Assembly: GCA_902795355.1 (NCBI GenBank)
Contig: CADBKZ010000005.1
Span: forward strand, 177,665-241,664
Origin: an uncultured Ruminococcus sp.
Lineage (GTDB): Bacteria > Bacillota > Clostridia > Oscillospirales > CAG-272
Direction: 5' to 3'
DNA length: 64,000 bases
Position numbers and translations under genes: made by a program. The notes under the pieces were generated by a model, which made no database searches, was not told where the DNA came from, and saw only the letters and a list, made by a program, of their open reading frames with translations. How positions within the stretch are numbered: position 1 is the stretch's first letter; each line of letters starts with the position of its first letter. This document shows, piece by piece, positions 54,201 through 60,919 of the stretch.

Positions 54201-54611
54201 GGAAAGATGGAACGTGAACGCGGCGCTATCGCCCTTTGCGCCAAACGAAACCACGGCATAGGAATCCTTCCGTGTTCCCGTTGCGGCAATCATATTCCGC
54301 TTTTCGGCGCCGTTCAGCGTTAAGGCATGCGCGTTTTCGGAAGCCTCGCTGCCGATTACAAGCGAATCCGCGACAACGGGCGTTTCATCGTTTTGATACA
54401 ATTTCAGAACCTCCGCAAGATATTCGCTTGTGTGATTTCCGTTCGGCGCGGGATTGCCGGAAGATCCGGCGTTCTCCCCGCCGCTTCCGCCGCTTTCCGC
54501 GGTCTGCGCGGGATCGCCGGCAGGGTTCTGCTTCCCGCCGCACGCGGCGAACAAACAGCAAGCCGCAAGCAAGAGGCAGATTGCGCGCGGGAACCGTAAC
54601 TTCTGTTTCAT
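51222..54611 (-). CDS. Large lipoprotein of unknown function, possible glycoside-hydrolase-like barrel
   Basis: An 1129-residue lipoprotein: signal peptide, Cys24 after FAA, then a Gly/Asn/Pro linker to about residue 60. Residues 70-230 look beta-rich, possibly carbohydrate-binding. Residues 240-620 alternate helices and strands and contain two acidic end-of-strand motifs, WVMEWG (Glu401) and FVTLFNDED (Asp592/Glu593), as in TIM-barrel hydrolases. Residues 620-780 and 850-1129 look like beta-sandwich modules. I do not recognise the family. GAGG lies between the solute-binding-protein stop and this start (7-base gap), so the two are tightly coupled. Confidence 0.8.
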   Translation of the reverse strand: MKQKLRFPRAICLLLAACCLFAACGGKQNPAGDPAQTAESGGSGGENAGSSGNPAPNGNHTSEYLAEVLKLYQNDETPVVADSLVIGSEASENAHALTLNGAEKRNMIAATGTRKDSYAVVSFGAKGDSAAFTFHLSAPVPKNAGERIWFEVEEIHEETEQGFAYFAVVNGKTVYYRTYEQIASAPNHYFFSVARSEIADLSAVSVRFVSDCNAPFAISRVWAYTNFSELTEEQGIYSNLGVNIYSVESTSTATDRLKTYGNYNYRLYDIGAMFRLNYMVQETDAILTNLESFLTYAKDRQIPVQFMNSVYWSSSPYGPDGQGGNFGDTKYTQILYNSATGEYYRSTPNNYSSTNWLTSGNDTLNNACAEKIGLVFSQARETVNKLLSSGLDAQNVTWVMEWGVCYKGISSSMSNVLRTAGISANPLDGGDFNPALVAKAAADGVALDPTDGLSYAEKHWLMDWTAQYNQALAEAYWTALGTDPVTVKNGTVTTPTAQTAERLFSHNVQWVNQNPARDMRISGWKGGVGSGFYSSSEDMYFDDIRYYQYKTAYGRTGCVNLEMAIHSPATIIANYLKQSYAAGLEFVTLFNDEDSYGTAATLKSIDNIDSQAADAPTEYRVNLLNVDFLRDAATPDLVGKTEGIVSVANMEQDSVNGLLSLASAGTGSVTFRVSDGGRAFQNGLTIGVQAASVYGDSIKIYVGKSADSTAHFSTYQPITAVDRFNSNFLSYIDLTSATKGLTECYIKLEFTSANKTAALQFMKVYLNNSAKTGQTDGTLPTMKEQRIQNLWVSRRAVVMNEYERYLKKNGGETDAVSELALQLIENGSFAKASELLCGQISELLPAVYSVTGGGTLGRYPVSLEPSRAALAVTVTLLSFGENGLSMQATSARAQDVTFTVSELPEGSRWTLQTENNGLYTLRPAANGETDGVLTASNGKVEFTVAVQQLSGAKTYRVVEGRVSSAVNGTTLRVTVQDPAVSQYAESNAFTLANSVTYTRRADGSDAVETGAAAMPKAGDYVKLTFDAAGQKVVKVESVYGQKTGVIQTFIKPDQKNGVNGTIVFADGSSFELEYGKYTTKVTIGSTDAYLRTLFPSQIEDLIREGMSVSITYCPESYGGATRRILTISA

Positions 54612-54618
54612 ATCGGCC

Positions 54619-56145
54619 TCATGATCCCGCGGATTCCGCTTCGTTCAAAGCCCAGACGCGGGCGATAACGCCGTCTGCCGTTGCCTGAAACTCTTCTTCA
54701 AGGTTGAGCGACGCAAACACGCTGGCATAAGGCGGAATTACGGCCGAACCCAAGCTGGCCGTGCTGTTGCAGGCGAAGTTGAACACGTTGTTCATCAGCG
54801 TCAGGCGGATTTTGCGCCCCCATGTGGAACAGCCGAGGTCCAGCGACATTGTGCGGAAGAGGATGTCCATCATTTCCGAATCGTCGGGCGAATCGGCGCG
54901 GCGGGCTTTCAGCAGCACCTCTTTGTATTCCGGCACCACTTTGTTATAGGCTTCGCAGCAAAGCGCTTCCACAATGATGCCCGCGTTGTTGAGATCCGTT
55001 TTGCTCAACGTCAGCGGGAAGCAGGTAACAAGGCCGCCCACCGCAATGGTGTGGTAATCGTCCTGATCCTCGTTATAGAGCGGTGCGGGAAGCACGCCCA
55101 CATTCTGAACGTCGTCGCGGACGGAATCCAGCGTAATGATCATTCCCGCGATCATCAACGCTCTTCCCTGCACAAATTCGTCCACCACAATGCCGTCGTT
55201 ATACCCGGGGGTGTTCTTATAGAAATATTGCGAACTCAAATTGAGAATTTTATCGAGAATCGGCGTATTGTTCGGGTCGCCCAGCACGAAAGCATAACCG
55301 TCCTCACGGTTATCCACATATTTCAGTCCCGACCCCGTAAGGAGCAATTGGTAATGCACCTTGCTGGTGCCGACAATGCCGTAGCGGTTGCTTTCGGGCG
55401 CGCCGTCCACAAACGAATCGTACTGCGTGGCGATCTCGAACATTTTTTCCAGCGTCCATTCCTTTTGACGAACAAGGTCGTAAATGTCGTCCGCCTGCGG
55501 AATTGTGTTATAAACCTGCTTGTTGAAGAGATAGGCATGGAGCTTGGAATACATGGAAAGGCACCAATCGCCCACGCCGGCATACACATATCCCTTATAG
55601 GAATACACCTCGGTTGCGCTGTCGTTCCAATAGGGCTGGTTCAGGTTGATGTACGGAACTTCATCAAACAGGCGGATGGCGTTGTTCACCAGAACGTCGT
55701 TGATCCGGTCCTCTTCGTACATCAGCGCGACATGATACTCGGACGATCCTTCCATAACCGCGTTTTTCAGCCGGACGTTCGTCTGGTCTTCCTGATGCTC
55801 GGAGATCAGGCATTTGAAGCGGCTCTCCACCTGCATATTGCGCGTGTAGATCGCCCGACCGACAATGTCGGCGTCCGCGATCTGATCCGATTCGAGCACC
55901 ACCGTTTTATAGGAAAACGGGTGTCCCGCGTCCGTATAGTTCAGAACGACGAACTCGAATCCGTCCATATCGGTTTCGGGGAGATTGTCCTTGACCGTTT
56001 GATCGGTCGGCTCCGAGGTCGTTACCTCGCCCGAAGTTTGTTTCGGGGGTTCCGGCTGCTTCTTTCCGCACCCCGCAAAGCAGGCCGAAAGCATGGCCGC
56101 GGCAAGCAGAACGAGAGCGAAACGGATGAAAATGTTGCTCTTCAT
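54619..56145 (-). CDS. Extracellular solute-binding lipoprotein
   Basis: A 508-residue protein of the family 1 type that binds oligosaccharides for ABC importers. The signal peptide ends in a good lipobox, Leu19-Ser-Ala-Cys22. The mature part starts with a Pro/Thr linker and then FEFVVLNYTDAG, typical of the first strand. QKEWTLEKMFEIATQY and the C-terminal helices fit the fold. No permease or matching ATPase genes are nearby, so its membrane partners are elsewhere or it has been repurposed. It lies 30 bases after the AraC regulator gene. Confidence 0.83.
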   Translation of the reverse strand: MKSNIFIRFALVLLAAAMLSACFAGCGKKQPEPPKQTSGEVTTSEPTDQTVKDNLPETDMDGFEFVVLNYTDAGHPFSYKTVVLESDQIADADIVGRAIYTRNMQVESRFKCLISEHQEDQTNVRLKNAVMEGSSEYHVALMYEEDRINDVLVNNAIRLFDEVPYINLNQPYWNDSATEVYSYKGYVYAGVGDWCLSMYSKLHAYLFNKQVYNTIPQADDIYDLVRQKEWTLEKMFEIATQYDSFVDGAPESNRYGIVGTSKVHYQLLLTGSGLKYVDNREDGYAFVLGDPNNTPILDKILNLSSQYFYKNTPGYNDGIVVDEFVQGRALMIAGMIITLDSVRDDVQNVGVLPAPLYNEDQDDYHTIAVGGLVTCFPLTLSKTDLNNAGIIVEALCCEAYNKVVPEYKEVLLKARRADSPDDSEMMDILFRTMSLDLGCSTWGRKIRLTLMNNVFNFACNSTASLGSAVIPPYASVFASLNLEEEFQATADGVIARVWALNEAESAGS

Positions 56146-56175
56146 AAACAGTATTCTCCTTTATCAAAGTGGTGT

Positions 56176-57078
56176 TTAACGGTTCTGCGCGCGGAATTCC
56201 GTTGGCGTGATCCCGATTTTTCGTTTGAACATTCCGGTCATATATTTATTGCTTCCGAACCCGCAGCGGGCGGCGATCTCCGCAACGGTCAGATCGGTGT
56301 GGATCAGCATTCGCTTGGCAAGGAGCAGCCTTTCGCCGATGATGAACGCGTTGATTCCGATGTCCATCTGCTTTTTGAACAGGTGCGCAATGCTGGATTC
56401 GCTGCAATAGCAGGCGTTTGCCACCTGCTTGACCGTAATCGGTTCGGAAAGATGGTTGGTGATGAACAAAATGGCTTGGTTGAGTTTATCGCCGTGCGGG
56501 TCCTGACCGCTGTCGGTCATGCGGATCGCGGTTTTCAGCTGTTCTTTATCGATAAACCGTTCGCAGAGCAATTGCAGGGCGAGCGACCACCCCTCGGTTT
56601 CATGGCGGATCAACGCAAGGTCGGGCAACTCCTCGTTCAGGGTGGCGTAAACGCTTTCGAGCTGTTCGCGGTTGAAGCCGAACTCCTGCCGCAACCGCTC
56701 GAAGGTGGTGATCTGCCGTTCCCTTTCGCACTTCGCAACGCCGACAATTACGGCTCCGATCACCGTTTTTCCGTAGTACACCGGCATTACGAACTCGCGG
56801 ATGCCGCACCAACAGGTGCCAACAAACCCTTTGAACGGTTCGCCGCACTCCTGCAAATGCTCCCGAAGGTTCTTGTTGCTTGTGATTACGCAATGCGAAA
56901 AGGCGCGCGGCTGACTTTTTACCAGCAGACAATAGGCGCTTTCATGATTGATATAGGACTTCATAACCTCGGATACGCCGAGCGTTTTCAGCATCAGCCC
57001 GTAAAAATCCTTGATCGTGACCGTCCAGCCGTAGTTCCACCGGCAGTATTCGATGTTGTTGATCAGTCTTTGCTCCAT
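56176..57078 (-). CDS. PocR-domain AraC family transcriptional regulator
   Basis: A 300-residue regulator. Residues 1-170 match the PocR sensory domain (CVITSNKNLREHLQECGEPF, then FVMPVYYGKTVIGAVIVGVAKC). The last 100 residues are an AraC DNA-binding domain with two helix-turn-helix units (ITVKQVANACYCSESSIAHLF and LTVAEIAARCGFGSNKYMTGMF, ending GITPTEFR). It is embedded in the locus and probably controls the promoter upstream of the FAD enzyme gene. AAAGGGG precedes the ATG. The inducer is unknown. Confidence 0.9.
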   Translation of the reverse strand: MEQRLINNIEYCRWNYGWTVTIKDFYGLMLKTLGVSEVMKSYINHESAYCLLVKSQPRAFSHCVITSNKNLREHLQECGEPFKGFVGTCWCGIREFVMPVYYGKTVIGAVIVGVAKCERERQITTFERLRQEFGFNREQLESVYATLNEELPDLALIRHETEGWSLALQLLCERFIDKEQLKTAIRMTDSGQDPHGDKLNQAILFITNHLSEPITVKQVANACYCSESSIAHLFKKQMDIGINAFIIGERLLLAKRMLIHTDLTVAEIAARCGFGSNKYMTGMFKRKIGITPTEFRAQNR

Positions 57079-57117
57079 AAAACCCCTTTCGTCCGGCGTT
57101 CTGCCGGCAGGCGCATG

Positions 57118-58911
57118 TCAGCGGAAATCAAACGAAAACAGGTGAACGCGATCCGAAGCGGAATACCAGACTTCGTCCACCGTGAAAGACAGTTCGGAGA
57201 TCACGGTGTTGGGGGACAAATTGATTACGGGCTTTCGGTTTTCCGCGGCGGAATACAGCACGATCCGCTCGCCGTCCGGCGTTTTTGCCGCAACGGTGAA
57301 CCGCTTCGGCAGAGTTGCCGGCAGGTGCTGCGACGGCGTATCCGGCAGAATGTTGCATTGCATGGAGTGGTAGCGCGCAAATTCGCTTCCCTGCAAGGTG
57401 TTGCGGTCCAGATCGCTGTCAAACGCAAGGTGGATCAGCGCGGGGCGCATCGGCTCGCGCAAGCGGTAGGTAACGGCTTTCCCGAGCGGGACGGTCGCGC
57501 CGTTCTCCGCGGTTTTGTAGGTGTGGTTGTTCCGGTCCGCGCCGTTGCGCAGGTTTTCGGAGTTCTCGCAATCCCCCTCGCAGGAAAGCTCCGCGTTCCG
57601 GCAGGCATCCGAAATTCTGCGGCGCATGGCGGGGAGAAAACAGCCCGCTTCCATCAGCCGTTCCTGCAAGAGCGCGATCTGCTCCCGATAAACGCCGTCC
57701 GGCGTCAATCCGAACTCTCTCGCAACATTCGCGGCCGTTCCAACGGCCTGCCCGAGAATCGCGCAAGTGGCCATAACGCGGGTACTGCTCATGGCGGCGT
57801 GCGTCATGCTGACGTTTCTGCCCGCAAAAAACAGATTTTCAATATTTTTCGAGTAGAGGCAGCGGTACGGAATGCCGTATGGCGCGGGCGTTTTCACCTC
57901 GATGTTCGCCGCTCCCGTGTGGAAATAGCCGCCGGGGGCATGGTCGTCGAGCGGCCAGCCGCCGTATGCGACCGTATCCGGAAAATGCCCGCCGGAGAGA
58001 ACGTCCCTCTGATTCATCAGGTAAGCGCCAATCATGCGTCTGGATTCGCGCTTTCCCGGGAGAAAACCGAGAAATTCCAGATCCCAATAATCCGCGTTTT
58101 CAACGGTTCCGCTGTTTTTGATGTAATTCCAGATCCCGTATGCGAGCGCCACCAATTCATTGCGCAGCGCTTCGGCGTCCCGAATGCAATCGCGATCCCC
58201 GCCGAGTTCCAGATACCAGAAATTCTCTTTTTCGGACATCATGTGGAACGGCCGGTTCGCAACGACCTCGGGCGTAATTTCGGTTGCCCACTCCGGAGCG
58301 ACAAACCGGACGGGATGATCCAACAGCCGCCCCTGCAACAGGCAGCTCATGCCCATTGTTTTCCGGTCGCCGCGGTCGTAGGTGCAGATCTCGCCGAACT
58401 CGGCGGGATCTTCCCTGCCATAGCGGAATTCGGCTCCCGTGAGCGGCGCGAGGATGCTGTCGCCGGAACAATCCGAAAACAGGTCGGCTTCCACGGTGTG
58501 CCATTGCTGGGTTGTTGTTTGCCAACCCGTTACCGAGCGGATCCGGTTGCCTTCCGTTTCGGCAAAGCAACAGCTGCAATTGAGCAGAAGTTCGATATTC
58601 GGCTCGTTTCTTACCGTTTCGTAAAGGATCCCGTCCCAAACATAATAGTTTTTCGATTCGTTCCGATAGAGGTTTTCCAAGCAGATCTCCTCGATAATTC
58701 CGGTTTCTCTGTTGTTGGAACCGTGCGCTCCGCAAACCCACATGCGGATCTCCGAGGACGCGTTTCCGCCGAGAAGCGGCCGCTCCTGCATCAGGACGAC
58801 CCGCGAACCGCCTCTTGCGGCGGCAACGGCGGCGCACATTCCGGCAAGGCCGCCCCCGACAACGCAAAAATCGGCGCGATGATGAATGGTTTGAATTGGC
58901 ATGGGCTGCAT
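57118..58911 (-). CDS. FAD-dependent oxidoreductase of the FAD_oxidored type
   Basis: A 597-residue flavoenzyme. The dinucleotide-binding loop is CVVGGGLAGMCAAVAAARGG at about residues 17-36, followed by LLGGNASSEIRMWVCGAHG, which is characteristic of the PF12831-like family often found in bacterial glycan-degradation loci. The second FAD contact is NIENLFFAGRNVSMTHAAMSSTRVMATCAILGQAVGTAA. A C-terminal beta domain of about 120 residues ends the protein. No signal peptide, so it is cytoplasmic; the substrate is unknown. GGATCATACCG precedes the ATG. It is the promoter-proximal gene of the locus. Confidence 0.88.
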   Translation of the reverse strand: MQPMPIQTIHHRADFCVVGGGLAGMCAAVAAARGGSRVVLMQERPLLGGNASSEIRMWVCGAHGSNNRETGIIEEICLENLYRNESKNYYVWDGILYETVRNEPNIELLLNCSCCFAETEGNRIRSVTGWQTTTQQWHTVEADLFSDCSGDSILAPLTGAEFRYGREDPAEFGEICTYDRGDRKTMGMSCLLQGRLLDHPVRFVAPEWATEITPEVVANRPFHMMSEKENFWYLELGGDRDCIRDAEALRNELVALAYGIWNYIKNSGTVENADYWDLEFLGFLPGKRESRRMIGAYLMNQRDVLSGGHFPDTVAYGGWPLDDHAPGGYFHTGAANIEVKTPAPYGIPYRCLYSKNIENLFFAGRNVSMTHAAMSSTRVMATCAILGQAVGTAANVAREFGLTPDGVYREQIALLQERLMEAGCFLPAMRRRISDACRNAELSCEGDCENSENLRNGADRNNHTYKTAENGATVPLGKAVTYRLREPMRPALIHLAFDSDLDRNTLQGSEFARYHSMQCNILPDTPSQHLPATLPKRFTVAAKTPDGERIVLYSAAENRKPVINLSPNTVISELSFTVDEVWYSASDRVHLFSFDFR

Positions 58912-58964
58912 CGGTATGATCCTTTCTTTGAAAGAAACGAGATTGTCTCCCCTTTTTCGACCTT

Positions 58965-58993
58965 ATTATATCGCGATTCGGGTGTTTTTACAA
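58965..58993 (-). promoter_or_regulatory. Promoter of the nine-gene glycan locus
   Basis: TTGTAA and TATAAT with a 17-base spacer on the minus strand, about 55 bases before the FAD oxidoreductase start. The AraC/PocR regulator would be expected to bind just upstream, but I cannot define its site. Confidence 0.8.
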
Positions 58994-59232
58994 CCCCAAA
59001 TCCTGCGTTGCTTTTCCTATATTCTGCAAACTTGGCGGAATTGCTTTTCGGGATTTCTTTACGGGTTATTAGAAATATTTCTTTTTTAATTGTTTATGAA
59101 GAAGACGTTTCGGAAAATATTTTTGTGCGTTTTTACTGTTTTCAAACAAAAAAGGAGGCAAAAGAGTTTTTTTTGAAAAAGATTTTTTTGCAGAGTTGAA
59201 GAAGTTACGAAAGGACGATTTCCGCAAAGCCA

Positions 59233-59289
59233 TCATTTGAACATCTGAACAAAATCCAGAACTGCAAACTGGCCGAACATGGGTTTCAT
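59233..59289 (-). CDS. Micro-ORF encoding an 18-residue peptide
   Basis: The frame reads MKPMFGQFAVLDFVQMFK and stops. A GGTGAGGGGGG ribosome binding site lies seven bases before the ATG, and a TTGACA-17-TATGAT promoter lies about 45 bases upstream. The peptide is hydrophobic and amphipathic with no cysteine. The stop overlaps by one base (TGATG) the ATG of a second minus-strand frame, 59069-59233, coding for 54 Lys/Phe-rich residues. It may be a leader peptide, a small toxin-like peptide or a signal; the second frame may be only AT-rich chance. Confidence 0.5.
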   Translation of the reverse strand: MKPMFGQFAVLDFVQMFK

Positions 59290-59334
59290 GAAAAATCCCC
59301 CCTCACCAATTTCTTATCTTGTCATATTATTTTT

Positions 59335-59363
59335 ATCATAGCTGTAAAATAAAATTCTGTCAA
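59335..59363 (-). promoter_or_regulatory. Promoter of the micro-ORF
   Basis: A perfect TTGACA -35 box, a 17-base spacer and TATGAT. Confidence 0.75.
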
Positions 59364-59437
59364 GTACAAATCAAAAAATTGCTGAAAAAAGGAAGTTTTA
59401 AACATGAAAAAGGAACCCGCAAAACCGTTATTGGCGG

Positions 59438-59488
59438 TAAAAAACGCGCGGGGGAAAACTTCATGCATGAAGTTTTCCCCCGCGCGTT
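59438..59488 (-). terminator. Terminator of the BspA-like gene, 46-base perfect palindrome
   Basis: Positions 59443-59488 are fully self-complementary around ATGCAT, with a GC-rich base (AACGCGCGGGGG) and T6 on the minus strand after it. Perfect symmetry without a loop is unusual for a terminator. Confidence 0.85.
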
Positions 59489-59513
59489 CTCTTTCAAAGA
59501 ATGTAAGAAAAAA

Positions 59514-60623
59514 TTATGAATCCCCTTTGACAATGTCGCCGTCGGTGCAATGGACGGTGTAGTTCAAAACAGGGTTCCAATAATCGGCTTTGCTGATTGC
59601 GTTCCATTCTTTTTGCGTGCCTTGATATGTGATGTTTTCCATGGAGAAAAAGGCAAAGCTATCAATCATCTTAACACTGTTCGGAATTGTAATACTCTTT
59701 AGATTGTAACAGTTGAGCGCACTATTTGCAATAAACTTTGTTTGTTCCGAAATAATGCAGGTTGTGATGGATGAATCCGTTGCTTCCATCAATATCAGAT
59801 ACGGATTGTTTTCATTTCCAAGATATTTTGCATTGTCGTATCCGTTGTAATGAAGAGCGTTGCAACCGGAAAACATTGAACTTCCTATGCTTGCTACGCT
59901 ATCAGGAATTGCGACACTTTCCAAGCTCTCACAATTTGAGAATACGCCATTTCCAATACTTGTAATACTGTTTGGGATTGTAATGCTTACCAAGCTTTTG
60001 CAATTGAAGAATGTAAGCATTCCAATGCTTGTTACGCTGTTCGGAATCATAACGCTTCCCAAGCTTTCACAATTTGAGAACACACCATTTCCAATGCTTG
60101 TTACGCTGCTCGGAATCGTAATGCTTTCCAAGCTTTCACAACTTGAGAATGCAGAATCTCCAATGCTTGTTACGCTGTTCGGAATTGTGACGCTTTTCAA
60201 TTTCTTACAATTGGAAAAAGTTTGATTTTCAATGCTTGTAACACCATTCGGGATTGAAATATCCGTTAAATCGCTACAATTCTGAAATGCCTTTTCTCCG
60301 ATGTTCGTTACGCTGTCCGGAATTGTAATACCTGTTAAATTCAAATCATCTTTGAATGCTTCGGAAGCAATTCCTGTTACAGGGTGTCCCTTGATCGTAT
60401 TTGGAATCACGATTTTTGCATCTCGACAATCCCCTCTACCCGTTATCTTGACATAATCGTTTTCTTTATCGATCACGTAGTTAAGTCCATCGGAATCCGC
60501 TCCCGTTCCCGCGGGTTTCATTTCGGCTGCATTGCCCTTTTGGGATCCCACAGCCGTGGAACAAGACGAAAAAAGAAAAAACACCGCCAACAGCAATTCC
60601 ATGAAAATCAATGCTTTTTTCAT
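59514..60623 (-). CDS. BspA-like leucine-rich-repeat lipoprotein
   Basis: A 369-residue predicted surface lipoprotein. The signal peptide ends LFSSC with Cys21. From about residue 75 to 250 runs an LRR_5/BspA array of 23-residue units, with consensus SITIPNSVTSIGxxxFxxCxxL, seven or eight copies, then a partial return near residue 310 (LKSITIPNSVKMI). The 23-residue period is very regular at DNA level, implying recent duplication. Codon use is AT-richer than in neighbours, suggesting transfer. Such proteins bind host or bacterial surfaces, but no ligand can be inferred. It has a consensus promoter and its own terminator. Confidence 0.87.
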   Translation of the reverse strand: MKKALIFMELLLAVFFLFSSCSTAVGSQKGNAAEMKPAGTGADSDGLNYVIDKENDYVKITGRGDCRDAKIVIPNTIKGHPVTGIASEAFKDDLNLTGITIPDSVTNIGEKAFQNCSDLTDISIPNGVTSIENQTFSNCKKLKSVTIPNSVTSIGDSAFSSCESLESITIPSSVTSIGNGVFSNCESLGSVMIPNSVTSIGMLTFFNCKSLVSITIPNSITSIGNGVFSNCESLESVAIPDSVASIGSSMFSGCNALHYNGYDNAKYLGNENNPYLILMEATDSSITTCIISEQTKFIANSALNCYNLKSITIPNSVKMIDSFAFFSMENITYQGTQKEWNAISKADYWNPVLNYTVHCTDGDIVKGDS

Positions 60624-60658
60624 ACTTTTGACCTTTTCTCTTAAAAAATGGTGTCTTT

Positions 60659-60687
60659 ATTATACCATAGATTCCCCGAATTGTCAA
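60659..60687 (-). promoter_or_regulatory. Consensus promoter of the BspA-like gene
   Basis: TTGACA, a 17-base spacer and TATAAT on the minus strand, 36 bases before the start. Confidence 0.9.
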
Positions 60688-60772
60688 CTGTTTTTTGAAA
60701 ATGAAATTGAAAAAGCCTTCCTCAAACCGATGGAAGGTATACAAACAGGTATCTATGAAATATTCCTCTCCA

Positions 60773-60808
60773 CCATAGGGACGGATATAGAATCCGCCCC
60801 TACGATAG
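60773..60808. repeat. Short hairpin repeat, possible MITE remnant
   Basis: TAGGGACGGAT and ATCCGCCCCTA form an imperfect inverted repeat around five bases. Similar GTAGGGGCGGAT hairpins are dispersed in many gut Firmicutes genomes as I recall. No other copy is in this window. Confidence 0.4.
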
Positions 60809-60861
60809 AATGAAATTTTTCTCTTTCGTTTTTGCGTTTGTTCTTTTTCGGTAGAGGAAGT

Positions 60862-60912
60862 TTGAAGGGGACCCCGCTTTTTTCTTGCAAGAAAAAGCGG
60901 GGTCCCCTTCAA
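60862..60912. terminator. Long hairpin downstream of the FAD-dependent dehydrogenase gene
   Basis: TTGAAGGGGACCCCGC pairs with its complement around a T/A-rich inner stem with one bulge. It directly follows the dehydrogenase stop at 60920. The tail after it is CTTCC and not poly-T, so it may be a structural repeat acting as terminator. Confidence 0.6.
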
Positions 60913-60919
60913 GGTCTTA

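Larger units (their letters stand above)
58912..59513. other. AT-rich 600-base intergenic region
   Basis: This stretch separates the glycan locus from the BspA-like gene. It holds two minus-strand promoters, a micro-ORF with a ribosome binding site, and the BspA-like terminator palindrome. Outside those I see only A/T-rich sequence with no recognisable RNA or gene. Confidence 0.7.

Noticed and set aside
51222..54611. Assignment to the DUF5696 family
   Set aside because: Gene size and lipoprotein context are similar, but I could not match any defining block, so I left it unnamed.
55051..59199. A 1382-codon plus-strand open frame
   Set aside because: It runs antisense to the solute-binding, AraC and FAD genes, has no ribosome binding site and no domain signatures. 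Long antisense frames arise here from the codon bias of the true genes.
59514..60623. CRISPR-like or tandem satellite repeat
   Set aside because: The regular repetition is the 69-base coding unit of the leucine-rich repeats, in frame throughout, without spacers.
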